A stretch of DNA of 64,000 nt from Verticillium longisporum (Eukaryota; Ascomycota; Sordariomycetes; Glomerellales; Plectosphaerellaceae). The stretch is taken from the NCBI GenBank assembly GCA_019188255.1, contig JAETXT010000001.1:3534001-3598000 (forward strand), written 5' to 3'. The notes beneath the pieces were generated by a model. It did not search any database. It was not told the DNA's origin and worked only from the letters and a program-made list of their open reading frames with translations. Each line of letters starts with the position of its first letter. The stretch's first letter is position 1. Positions 25,071 through 35,214 of this stretch are shown here, in pieces. The position numbers were made by a program, and so were the translations under genes.

Positions 25071-26897
25071 ATGGAATCGTTCGCAACCCTCAAGCGTCGC
25101 ACCACCGACCTGCTCCAATCCATCCCCCAGAACCTCCCGTCCATGACTCTGCCGAATGCCACCACTACTCATGCGCCCACCACCCACAAGCCCAAGGGCC
25201 CTGCCCCTATGAAGGGCACTTGGGAGAAGATCGATATCCCGCCGCTGCCGCTGTCCTCCCACTCCGTCAATGTCGTCAATGGCACGGCATACATCTTTGG
25301 CGGCGACACCCAGCCCGGTCGCCCCGCTACCAACGACATGCATGTCGTGACCCTGCCCTACAACAGCGCCGGCGCCGACTACTACACCATCAAGGCTGCA
25401 CCTCCCAAGGCGTACACTCCGCCCCCCGAGTCGGCTGCCGAGCCGGAGACGGTCGCCGAGCCAATAGCCCCGGCGGTTGAGCCGCTGGCTGCCGCAGAAC
25501 AAGCCGAGGATGCTCCCAGCAGTGGCAAGGGCAAAGAAAAGGACCTCGACGATGTGCCTCTCGCATCCCCCACGACGGGAGCGGACCCCTCCTTTGACGA
25601 TGACGATGAGGAGGAGGAGGAGGAGGATGAAGTGACTCCCACTACAAGCGCTTCGGCCAAGGGCAAGCAGCCCGAGGAGCCGTTGCCCCCAAGCGCCTCA
25701 CTACCGCTTGTCCCCGGCCCTCGCGCCGGCCACGCCACGGCGACGCTCGGCCATCGTATTTTCCTCTTCGGCGGCCGCAACCCCTCCACTTCTCAGCCAC
25801 TCAACGAACACGGTCGTGTTTGGGTCTTTGACACTCGCACACATGCCTGGACATTCCTCGACCCTGTGCCTCCTGCGCCGGGTGTTACGCTGACACCAAT
25901 CCCGGCCCCGCGTCACGGCCATGCTGCGACCGCCACCGATCGCCCCCGCGATTTCGCTTCACGGGCTCCGAAGCGCAACCAGACCTGGATGGCCTGGGCT
26001 CAGGGCGACTCGGCCGAGGTCGGCACTCCGCAGGCCCCCATTGTAGGCAACGTCGCCCTGCATGCAACTGATGATGACTACGACGGCTTCGGCACCTTCT
26101 TTGTCCACGGCGGCATCGTTGCGCCGTCATCTATTGCCTCTCCCGAAGTTGCCAGTAGCGAGGAAAAGCGTGCATGCGATCTCTGGGCCTTTGACGTTCG
26201 CTCCCGTATCTGGATTGAGCTTCCTGCCGCACCTGGCCCTGCTCGCGCCGGGGCAGCCATGTGCGTCAGCAAGAGCCGCCTCTTCCGCTTCGGCGGCCAT
26301 GACGGCTCTGGCCCGATTGGCGGCCAGCTCGACTTTGTGCATCTCGAGGTCGAGATGTTTGATGATGGCAACTCACGTGGTGAGGTCTGCGTTCGCGCTC
26401 GCGGCGGCTGGCAGAGCATCGTCGCCGGTGCATCTGGTGGCGAGACGGAAATTCCTCTGGTTGCTGCCCAGGAATGGCCTGCGCCTCGAGGTTTTGCTGG
26501 TCTGGAGACCGTCACGAGCGGTGCGGGTCGCGAGTACGTCTTGCTCGTGGGTGGCGAGGCTGCTGACGGGGTTGCGGAACGCGGCCGCGAAGGAACCACA
26601 ACGTCCTTCTTCAACGACGTGTGGGCATTCCAGGTGCCGCCTCTAGGTATGACGGCCGCGAGCGTGCGGGACGCCATGTGGCAGGCTCTGGGTAAACCGA
26701 CGGGAGAGGGCAAATGGAACAGACTGCAGATGGGACCATATGATGACGACAACGACGAGGGTGAGCCGCTTCCGCGAGGCTACATTGCCACGGCGCCGAT
26801 GGGCGAGCTGGAAGAATCGGGCATCTTGGTCTGGGGCGGCGTTGGGTCTGGCAACAGGCATTTGTCCGATGGATGGATTTTGCGTTTGGGCGAGTAA
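25071..26897 (+). CDS. Kelch-repeat (galactose oxidase-like propeller) protein
   Basis: Single-exon gene of 608 residues; the ATG lies in a CCGCCATCATGG context. Kelch-type blades are visible: HSVNVVNGTAYIFGGDTQPG (about residues 61-80), GHATATLGHRIFLFGGRNP followed by VWVFDTRTHAWTFLDPVPP, PRHGHAATA, WAFDVRSRIWIELP, CVSKSRLFRFGGHDGSG, VLLVGGEAADG and VWGGVGSGNRHLSDGWIL near the end. Between blades 1 and 2 there is a low-complexity insert of Ala/Glu/Pro with an acidic tract (FDDDDEEEEEEDE). There is no signal peptide or membrane segment, so it is probably an intracellular scaffold. Kelch propellers bind proteins or small molecules, and no catalytic residues can be assigned. The partner and pathway are unknown. 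The frame is intact, unlike several neighbours. Confidence 0.85.
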   Translation: MESFATLKRRTTDLLQSIPQNLPSMTLPNATTTHAPTTHKPKGPAPMKGTWEKIDIPPLPLSSHSVNVVNGTAYIFGGDTQPGRPATNDMHVVTLPYNSAGADYYTIKAAPPKAYTPPPESAAEPETVAEPIAPAVEPLAAAEQAEDAPSSGKGKEKDLDDVPLASPTTGADPSFDDDDEEEEEEDEVTPTTSASAKGKQPEEPLPPSASLPLVPGPRAGHATATLGHRIFLFGGRNPSTSQPLNEHGRVWVFDTRTHAWTFLDPVPPAPGVTLTPIPAPRHGHAATATDRPRDFASRAPKRNQTWMAWAQGDSAEVGTPQAPIVGNVALHATDDDYDGFGTFFVHGGIVAPSSIASPEVASSEEKRACDLWAFDVRSRIWIELPAAPGPARAGAAMCVSKSRLFRFGGHDGSGPIGGQLDFVHLEVEMFDDGNSRGEVCVRARGGWQSIVAGASGGETEIPLVAAQEWPAPRGFAGLETVTSGAGREYVLLVGGEAADGVAERGREGTTTSFFNDVWAFQVPPLGMTAASVRDAMWQALGKPTGEGKWNRLQMGPYDDDNDEGEPLPRGYIATAPMGELEESGILVWGGVGSGNRHLSDGWILRLGE

Positions 26898-27180
26898 GTG
26901 CGAGGCATGCTTGACCCGAGGTTCAACCCCTTGCAGATGAAGTGAACCAAAGGAAAAAAAAAGATATCAAGGAGAACAAGTAGCGAGCAATTTGCGGGAC
27001 AAAAACTTGAATACAAAAAAGGATTCTAAACGCGTTGCATTTTCCACGCAGTTCTCGTCTCGACCTAGGTTATGTACAATTCCTAAAAACCGGGACCCTT
27101 TCGCTCCCCCGCCAGTTGTCGCACGTTCTGACTCATCAACCTACACGATGCATCTCACCAGATGCTGGCGCGCCTTTCTC

Positions 27181-28313
27181 CTACAGATCACTCCTCGTGG
27201 TCTCAATGCCCCAGGGCTCGCTCGTCAGGTTCGTGGGGCCGGCGCTGTTCTCGCACGTCTGGCGGCCCGAGTTGATGGGGCCGGGGTTGGGGACCTTGGG
27301 GTGGTAGACGCTGGCCTCGCCGTTGACAATGGAGACGCTGGCGCGCAGGGCGTCGATGAGCTGACGGGTCGTCTCGGGGGTCAGGTCCTCGGAGTAGTCG
27401 GCGTTGATCTGGACCAGGGGCGCGGTGACGCGGTCGCCGAGGCACTCCACCTCGAGGTGGGAGAAGAGGCCGTCGGCCGTCGTCTCGCCCTGCTTGATGC
27501 CGAGGTGCTCCTCGATCGTCTTGACGATGGCGTCGGAGCCGCAGCCGCCGAGCTGGCAGGGGGTCTAGAGGAGAGGACAGAACGCATGTCAGTTTTCGTC
27601 GTGGGATGGAAGGGGAAGGAGAAGAAACATCTCCGGACGTGGAAGGGGGCTCGGAGATAGGGCGCGGCTGTGTGGGAGATGGGTCGAAAACAAGCAAGAC
27701 GTACCGTTGTGCAGGCCTGGATGAAGAACTTGCCGACGGGCGTGCGGTTGTACATGGTGTAGAAGGAGGCGACTTCGTAGACGCGCATCGGGGGCATCTC
27801 GAGGATGCGGGCCACCTCGTTCATGACGCTGATCGAGGTGAATCCGTGCTGACGCTGGCCGAGGTCGAGGACGGGCATGACGGCGGCCTTCTTGTACTGG
27901 GGAGGGTAGCGCTTGAGGAGCCCGGCGAGGACGGCCTCATTCTGCGGGGTGAATTTGAAGGGAATCTCGACATTGTTGTCGGCCGTGTTGCGGTGCTGTG
28001 GGCGAACAACGGGTCAGCGCGGCTTTCGCGGGAAGGGGGGAAAGGGGGGCAGGTAGGCAGCGGCCGAGGCGCGGGAGGACGTTATAGCATGGTGTAGACG
28101 TAGGCGATGAACCATTGACGAGGCACCCTGACCTGTCGCTCCCGTGCCGTGGCATGTCATGGCGAGGATGGATCTAGGAGACAGACGTACCACTTGAAGG
28201 GTGCTGCTTGGGCGGACCGTCGACGTGCTGATGGCGCGAATCTGTGGCCTCGCGATGCGGCATGTTGACCGGGCGGCCGTTCTGAAGAGGAAGGGAGTGA
28301 GTTTCGACGCCAT
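27181..28313 (-). CDS. nuo-24: NADH:ubiquinone oxidoreductase 24 kDa subunit (complex I, NUO-24/NDUFV2)
   Basis: Minus-strand exons 28313-28191, 27995-27705 and 27564-27181, all joins in phase 0, giving 265 residues, close to the family length. The N-terminus ([20 protein letters not shown]) is an Arg-rich mitochondrial presequence. The thioredoxin-like fold is clear: [50 protein letters not shown], then the first two N1a [2Fe-2S] ligands in ACTTTPCQ (C136, C141). The third ligand is C179 in VECLG. At the fourth ligand position the sequence is GDR (R183) where family members have a cysteine (ECLGAC). The C-terminal [11 protein letters not shown] is family-typical. The subunit belongs to the matrix arm and receives electrons at the NADH/FMN site region. 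It is convergent with the Kelch gene, 283 bp apart. Confidence 0.95.
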
Positions 28314-29131
28314 GGCTGTGGTTGTGGTGCTCAATGGCAATTGGAGGAGGGGGGATTCTTTGAAGCTGTCGCCGTCACTGAACAGACTGGACGTTCAAAG
28401 TCGTCAGAAAGCTGCTTGGAATATGGATCTGTTTGATTGGACCGATCGGCTAACCCAGTGGAAATATTATGCAGCAAATTAGTGCAGGACCGCGACATGC
28501 ATTATTTAGTGCAACCCTTGGATTACATAACGTCATGGACTTTTGGTCCCAGACGAACTCGCGACTCTTATCGAACAACTTATCGAAGACGCCCCACAAT
28601 TGAGTTCTCACACCCGGTGGCGGAAGGGGCTCCTGGTGATATGGTTAGTCAGCAGATCATATATAATGTAGCCCTGGGGGCACGTCGGCCACAAACTAAG
28701 CCCAATTCAACAAAACCACACATACCAACTGTTTTTGGTGACCACAGCAGGGCTACGTTATATAGTACTTGCTGACTAACTGTATCACCAGGAGTCCCTT
28801 CCTTCACCTGGCGAGCGCAAGCGCGGGGTTGCCTCACGACCCAAGGCAGAGTAAGAGCGTTTGGTCACTGACTAAGCTGGAGCTTCATCAAGCTGTGCCT
28901 TCACGTAGCTACTCAATTAGAAGTCACGGCGTGCACATCACCGTCCTGAGTCGTGCGAGGACAACATCACAATTCCTTTGCCATCCCACTTCATATCGGC
29001 CCCCAGAGCTATTATCTGGTACCACTAAGCGACAACTTGTAGAGCCTGGAGTCTCGGCGTACCCTCGACCGACGGCACATCCAGGGCTGACCACCAACAC
29101 CGCACGACCAAAGTCACCCACGCAGGGCATC
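28314..29131. promoter_or_regulatory. Divergent promoter region of nuo-24 and csn3, containing a fold-back element
   Basis: An 818 bp spacer between two divergent start codons. It contains the MITE-like inverted repeat at 28622-28802. The rest is unremarkable non-coding sequence that must hold the promoters of both genes. Confidence 0.5.
28622..28802. mobile_element. MITE-like fold-back element with 55-bp terminal inverted repeats
   Basis: The left arm (28622-28676) and the reverse complement of the right arm (28748-28802) align without gaps over 55 bp, with about 8 mismatches. Both begin GGAAGGG and share CTCCTGGTGATA, TTAGTCAGCA, TATATAA and GTAGCCCTG. The loop is about 71 bp and has no open reading frame of note. 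Size, structure and lack of coding capacity fit a miniature inverted-repeat transposable element. Weak similarity of the flanks (GGTG before GGAAGG on both sides) leaves the exact ends open, and I could not define a target-site duplication. A stable hairpin RNA locus is an alternative reading. Confidence 0.65.
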
Positions 29132-30680
29132 ATGGTTACCACCACCGAGTATCTCCTGGCCTTCCCACCCGACGGGAACACGACGGACAAGGTGTACGAC
29201 AAGGCCGCCAGGAACCATGTCAAAGCCATTACTGGATTTCTCACCGATCAAAGCTTCACTATCAAGGCCACCTCCGGCGAGCTCTTCCAGGTACCGTCAT
29301 CTCCATCCCCGCCTTCCCCGCGACGTTCATTGCCGTTTACCCAGAAGCTAACCATGAACCACCCTGCAGATTTTGGACCCCTCGATCAACTCTATCTCCT
29401 ATCTTGCGGCTCTTCACTCGATCAGAAAAGCCAATGACACGACGCGACCCTTGCACCGAGACAACCTCAGCCCTTACGCGCTCCGATTCCTTGAGAGTTT
29501 CAACGCACGTCAGATCCGCTATGCTGGTGACATGTTCTCGCAGCTTGTCAATGACGTCTTAACTGGCCATTGGTTTTCTCGTCCTCAGGCTATCGAGGCC
29601 GCTTCAAATGCGATCCTTCGACTTGATCCTACCGGTCAAATGTTGACTTCTCACCATGTCAACCTGGTCATACTGGCATACGACCACCAGGTCTTGGCCC
29701 CTACACTGCCTGTTATCGAGAAACCGTATGTCTTTATTCCTGGTATGGTCAACCAAGACACCGCCGATTATCTCTGTGATCGGAACGCTTCCCCGATACG
29801 GTACATCACGCCCTCCAGTCAGCTCACGGGCATCCTGACAAGAGACGCCATCATTAATTACGATTACCTTTGTGGGCTAATATTCTGCTCGCTCAGGCGG
29901 TGGAAGAAAGCCTATGCTGCCTTCGGCCGAATCGTCGCGTTTCCCAGCCGCGACGGCGGCATCCTCCCGGCCATGTCCGACGCACACAAGAAGTGGATTC
30001 TCACCAGCCTGCTTGCCTTTGGCCAAGCACCAAAACTCCCCGCGTACATCCACCCAGGCGCAGCTAAACAATACCACACTTTGAGCAAGCCCTACGCGGA
30101 ATTCGCTAGCCTCTTCTCGACTTCCAGCGTGTCCCAGCTCATCAGCGAAGCTACCAAAGGAGCGGCAATCTGGGAAGAGGATGGCAACAATGATCTTATC
30201 AAGGAAGTTTTGAAAGGCTACCAGAAATGGCAGATTATTGGGCTGTCTCAGATCTACTGCAAACTGAGCATTCGTGAGCTCAGAGAACAGACCAGGAGTG
30301 CTGAGACGGGACAGCTTCTGGCAACAGACCAAGAAGTAGAAGCTCTTGTCCGTGATATGATCGCAATGGGCATGCTCAAAGGGTCCCTCGATACCGACAC
30401 CAACGGCACAAGCTATCTTGCCTTCCTTCCTGATGGAGAGGTTCTCTCTGAGACGGAGTTTGCGCAAGAAATGAAGAAGGCGGTCGACAATCTCAAAGCC
30501 CTCGGCAGCATCGTTGAGACGACCGATTCGCGCCTCATGGCATCTCGAGACTACGCTAGGCACATTGCACGCGAGCAGAAGCGCCAGGAGAAGGAGGGGC
30601 ACATGGCCGACCAAGGCTTTGGCTTTGACCAGTCCATTGAGGACGAGGACCTCATGGTCGATACCATACAGCACGGTTAG
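29132..30680 (+). CDS. csn3: COP9 signalosome subunit 3
   Basis: Two exons, 29132-29290 and 29370-30680, joined in phase 0 by a 79 bp intron (GTACCG to CTGCAG), giving 489 residues. The conserved start of the CSN3 fold is seen in ILDPSINSISYLAALHSIRK; helical repeats follow (YDYLCGLIFCSLRRWKKAYA), then the PCI-domain region (about residues 270-400), including LIKEVLKGYQKWQIIGLSQI, YCKLSIRELREQT and EVEALVRDMIAMGML. The protein ends in an acidic tail (IEDEDLMVDTIQHG), typical of the subunit. In fungi the COP9 signalosome deneddylates cullins and controls development and protein turnover; CSN3 is a scaffold subunit. Immediately after the TAG (30678-30680) the same frame stays open for 75 codons (to 30905), so a longer isoform is possible. 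Confidence 0.88.
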
Positions 30681-30905
30681 CGTCCAGCTCAAGACTCCAT
30701 CGTGCACGCGCCTCCCCCCGTGCCCGTGTTCGCTACCTCGCCAGCACTCTCGAACTTACTGTTGGAGGACTTGTCCCCTTCAGAAGAAGGCGATGAACCT
30801 ATCTATAGCGCTTCTTTCATCAGCACCCTGATCTCCATCGCGTACCCCGACTTTGACGCGATTCCAGATGACCCGGGCTTACTCCTCGGATTCGGTAGTC
30901 TCTAG
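30681..30905 (+). other. Possible in-frame 3' extension of csn3
   Basis: After the csn3 TAG the same reading frame continues to a TAG at 30903-30905. The translation (SNLLLEDLSPSEEGDEPIYS, then TLISIAYPDFDAIPDDPG) looks protein-like and acidic. A 69 bp candidate intron (30676 GTTAGC to CGCCAG 30744) would remove the stop and keep phase, giving a 541-residue form. Readthrough is the other option. I know of no matching family, so this remains a candidate. Confidence 0.3.
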
Positions 30906-31497
30906 GTATGAGAACGACAACGAGGGGCGAGACAAAGAAAAGCACGTGGGTGCAGAGCCGTAATGCACGGGATTGATGAATGACGAAGGCAACGACAAAA
31001 CGCACGGCTTCTGATAATGGCATTGCTTATTCACAAACAACATGAAAGCGTTGTGGCTTACAAGTAGGGCGAAGGGGAACGAGGCCCAGCAGTCTCAGGA
31101 AATCATAAGGGAGCCGGCGTTCGGAAACGGAGTTCTTGAGACTTCGGACAAGGTATTATGCTGAGGCAGCGTGGCACACCATCCTCTTAGATCTCTGCGA
31201 GTTTCTGCAGAGAAAAGGGGGTCAGCCGCAAAACTGGTCATAGACTAGGTAGCCAGTAGAGGAAACATGATAAGATCACATGAATGCATTGTACGGCCGT
31301 GTTGAACATTGCATGTCTTGTATTGGTCATAATTGTTCAGCAAAGTAACAGCACAATACTCTTCTCGGCTTTCGCCGTTCATGGCTCATGACACACCCGA
31401 ACATTCCGCTTTTGCTCTCCATAATCCAGATAGGCCCCCTAGGCACGTCATTTAGTACCATGATGTTCAGCTGCGACGCCATCGCCACACAAAAGCC
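30906..31497. other. Convergent intergenic region between csn3 and the RPA1 gene
   Basis: About 590 bp between two convergent genes, presumably two 3' UTRs and terminators. No coding feature or repeat is recognised. Confidence 0.5.
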
Positions 31498-33522
31498 TCA
31501 CGAACTGATGCTGTACTGCTTGATCAGCTCCGCAAGCTTGTTGCCTTCCGACTTGTACTCAACCGGCGCGGCACTACGAGCCTGGTATCGAATTCTAGAA
31601 ATAACCATCAGTGTCAAAGTCATCGAAAGAACCTGAGTCAAATGGAAATCTTACCTCTGGGACTCGCCAAAAGTGTCCATCTTGGCACTGCAGCGGAACG
31701 CGAGCTTCTTGCAGTTGGCTGCCTCGAAAGCGTTGGCGAGCGTTGCTTCGTCGCCGCCCTCCTTGAGTTCCATGAGCTGATCCGCAGACATGCCCATAAT
31801 AGAGCGGCCAACTTCGTCGAAACAGCTAAGCCACAGCTGTGATGTGTGATCGCACACGTTCACAGACATGATGTAGCGATACTCAGGCCTGTCGTGAGAG
31901 ACGTCGCACTTGTCGCAGCGCCATGTGCCGTCATTCATGTCAACAACCTTCTTGTTGCAGCCTTCGTTACGACAAGCAGGGTACGCAAAGGTATCCTGCT
32001 TGATATAGACAATGGTGGCCTTCAGGTTGAAAAAGTCCTGCTTTTCGCCCATGCCGAGCTGCTCGTCCTTGACCTGCACAACAACCTTGTCTTCGTTGGG
32101 GCGCCCAGTGGCAGCACCCAAACCGGAGCCCATGCTGTTGTGTGTTGCGAAGGCATCATTGCGACCAGACGAGTCGTACCAGCCCTTCAGGCGGTGAGCA
32201 TCAGGAATATCAGGGTCGATGGACATGGTGCCCGACGACAAGAGACTCAGACTGCGACCGCCAAAGTCGGAAACCTTGACGCCCTTGAAGGCGACGACCG
32301 ATTCCGGGCTTGCGTCAAAGCTCTGGGCAGACTTGCCCCAGATAGTGATGCGAACAGAGAAGTTGCTGTCGTCAACGAGTGTTAGTTCACGCTTCTCGTA
32401 TGGCTTGCCTGTAGACTTGGACACGATCTGTGAGACTTCGCCAACATCTTTGAGTACACCGACAACGTCAACCGTCGCATCCTTCTCGACACTCTGCAGC
32501 TCCTGGATGTTGCAGAAGTTGTAGCGAACCTGCGGGACGTTGGTCTGATCTTCGGCCTTCTCAATCACCGTATCTCGCTCAAAAGTGAGCTCGTAGTCGT
32601 TGGGAAGGTTGGTAAACTGCTTCTTGGCCATGCCGACCTTGCAGGGGTTCGAGATGTAGTAGACAGAGCCCTCTTGCAGCAGGTCGTAATATTGATCACA
32701 CTGCTCGTTGAAGCCTGTCGCCTTGATTTCGCCGCTCTCGTCAAGCAGGTTGACAGAGAAGAACTTGCCTTCTCCGCTTGGCTTGTGCCACGTCCGGATA
32801 TCGGACTTTTGTGTAACGCGGGCCTTGATAGTCCATTTGTGCGCGTAGGGAGATAGTGCCTCGATGGGGTATATGTTGCTGCTGCCGTGGCTTGTACCGG
32901 CGACACTGCGACTAGGAATCTGCGAGATTCTTGGCTTCTCTTTCTCTTCCTCCTTCTTTGCTCCATAAAAATTTTGGCCTTGGATCGGCGCATTGCCTGT
33001 GTTTCCCGCGTTTGGGGCTGCGCCCTCAGGGAGGGGTTCGAAGGCCAGGGGGTCGCCAATCTTCTCAGGCGTGCCAAGCTCTGGAATGACCTCGAGACCG
33101 AGGATAATGAGGATGCTATTCTTTGTTAGCCTCAAAATCGGTCTCACATGATTAACGTACCGACTTTTTGCCCTTGACAGAGTTGGGTTGGTACTGCGTG
33201 ACGCGAACAAGGCAGTTCTTGACGAGATGCCCATCGTGAATCACGTGGTTGACCTGGGTCGCCATCATGGATTGGACATAGTTGTTGATGTCGCTTAGAA
33301 CAATTCGGAAACGGTCGGCCGCCCCTTGCTGTCCTGCGAGAGGCTTGATCTGAAGGCACTGTAGAACAGGCACAGGAAACCTGGTGGCAACATTTTCGGG
33401 ATCGTTGAAGATGGCGCTGTGGTCACGACAGCGGTCAGTGAAATTCTAGAAACGTGTGGGTGTTGTGGAATGTCATACTCAAGAGCACCGCGTGTAATCT
33501 TTGATGCAGCAGCAGAATCCAT
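31498..33522 (-). CDS. rfa1: Replication protein A large subunit (RPA1/RFA1)
   Basis: Minus-strand exons 33522-33479, 33416 to about 33165, 33115-31655 and 31594-31498; about 617 residues, as usual for RPA70. The N-terminal OB fold is seen in KITRGAL followed by AIFNDPENVATRFPVPVLQC. The ssDNA-binding OB folds follow: IYPIEALSPYAHKWTIKARV, VNLLDESGEIKATGFNEQCD, VYYISNPCKVGMAKKQFTN, then ELTLVDDSNFSVRITIWG. The C-terminal OB fold carries the RPA zinc ribbon with cysteines in CRNEGC and WRCDKC (about residues 480, 485, 499, 502). RPA coats single-stranded DNA in replication, repair and recombination. The second intron is ambiguous: the consensus donor GTACGT (33160) with the best-placed acceptor (AATAG, 33116) is out of phase, whereas a weak GTCGGT donor at 33164 keeps phase. 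The last exon splice (GTAAGA to TTCTAG) is clean. Confidence 0.93.
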
Positions 33523-33976
33523 CTTGGGCTTGCTTCGTACAAGGTGGTGGAAAGCAAGATGGGTGACTCTGGGTTGGGGATGAACTATAATAAGGGTGGG
33601 TTGATGGCAAAAGATAAGCCAGGAAACGACGCGTCGGACGCGTTCTGTTTAATGGATTCTAGACTGAGGCGTGCTTCCCTGGAGGATGGCGGGGTCGGGT
33701 GTTTGGCAGTTGTCGCCACTGCATGACAGCTGGAGGGGCTTCTCCACTCGCAAGGCGCGTCGCGGGGCAGCAACGATCCGGACGTCATTTCTCCCCTCAT
33801 TCGCTGCCAACGGCGCTGGCCAAGTGGTAGGTACCTAGCCAACAGGAGACACCAGGCAACCATTATTTCTCTAACGTTCCTGACCCACGATTCAGCGGAC
33901 TCTCAACTTTCTTTGGCGACTTTTATTGCACTGAATATTTGATACTACACCATACAATACGTTTTCAACTGTCATC
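33523..33976. promoter_or_regulatory. Shared divergent promoter of rfa1 and the dienelactone hydrolase gene
   Basis: A 454 bp spacer between divergent start codons. It includes a GTAGGTACCTAGCC motif near 33828-33840 and two ACGCGTCGGACGCGT-like segments around 33630, which could be MluI-box-type cell-cycle elements (ACGCGT) as found upstream of yeast replication genes; that reading is inference. Confidence 0.4.
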
Positions 33977-35072
33977 ATGGCTGAAGCCGAGGTTGCGACG
34001 AAGGCGCCCGAGAGCGATGCTACTGCCCCTGTCCAGGAACCTGTCATTCCCGGCGACACTCCTGCTCAGACTGGACCGACCATGGGAGAACACAGCGAAC
34101 ATTGCGTTTCAGACCGGCCGGCTCGTAAGTTGACTTGCTGATAGAGGCTTAAGGTAGTGAAAAGAGAGGCTCATAAGCACAGCACATGGCCAATCCGCGA
34201 CCGGCGAAATCATCCAAATCAACGACACCGACGTGTACATCTCCAAGCCCGCCGACTACCCCCATGCACAAGCTCGCTTCTTGCTCCTCCTTACAGGTGG
34301 TACGGGCGTTCACTCGACAAACAACCAGATTCAGGCCGACAAGTTTGCTAGCGAGGGCTTCCTTGTGGCTATGCCTGACATCTTCAACAAAGATCCGGCG
34401 CCGACGTCTTCGACCTTTGATATCGAGCAGAGCGACTCCTTCCTAGATACTATCAAGCTCAAGGTAGCTGAGACCGCCAAAAGCTTCCAGATTGACATGT
34501 GGCTTGCGCGCCATACGGAAGAGAAGGTGCTGCCTATCCTGCACCGCGTCATCGACGGGTGCCGGGAGAAGTACGCCGATGCCATCAAGCACGGCGATGG
34601 CATCTATGCCGTCGGCTACTGCATAGGCGGACGCTACATTCTACTCCTCGGGTCTGACAGCCAGGCCGTAGCACAGAAGCCCGCCGACGAAGAGGCTGGC
34701 CAGGTGAAAAAGGGTCCCTCTATCAAGGTTGGCGCGCTGGCCCACGGCGCATCTGTGACGCCAGGCGACTTCAAAGGGCTAAAGGTTCCGATCTCGCTCG
34801 TGTGTGTAGAAGATGATCCCCTGTTTCCTGAACATGTACGCACGTTCGGCGAAGACGCCATGTCCAAGGCGAACCTTGAGCACGAGGTTCGGGTCTACCC
34901 TGGAGTTCCGCATGGTAAGTGTTGTGTCACTTCTGCTTACGAATGACAGTCTCGGCAGTTGCTAACGCATAGTCTAGGCTTCGCTGTCGCTGGTGAATAC
35001 GAAGATGCAGCCATTCGAGAGGCACAGGCTACGGCTTACCACCAAATGTTGAAGTGGGTGCAGGAGCACTAA
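33977..35072 (+). CDS. Dienelactone hydrolase-family alpha/beta hydrolase
   Basis: Three exons, 33977-34124, 34183-34914 and 34978-35072, giving 324 residues. The N-terminal 50 residues are low-complexity (Ala/Glu/Pro). The hydrolase core begins around DVYISKPADYPHAQARFLLL. The dienelactone-hydrolase catalytic triad is visible: Cys196 in the nucleophile elbow GYCIGGRY, Asp261 in VCVEDDPLFP and His293 in YPGVPHGFAV; the His lies right at the second splice site (CAT-G, donor GTAAGT, acceptor GTCTAG). Family members hydrolyse dienelactones or related esters and lactones; the true substrate here is unknown. There is no signal peptide, so it is probably cytosolic. It is convergent with the quinone oxidoreductase gene, with 142 bp between the stop codons. 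Confidence 0.88.
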
Positions 35073-35214
35073 GTAGACAGGATGGATCAAGTGCGCGGTG
35101 TGCGATAGCTTTCCCTTGATATTGTGAGCCCAATGAACGACTGATGATGACCACTTGAACGCGCACAACAGCTTGTCGAGTCTCTGTGAGATTATTATAT
35201 GATGATATCTACGC

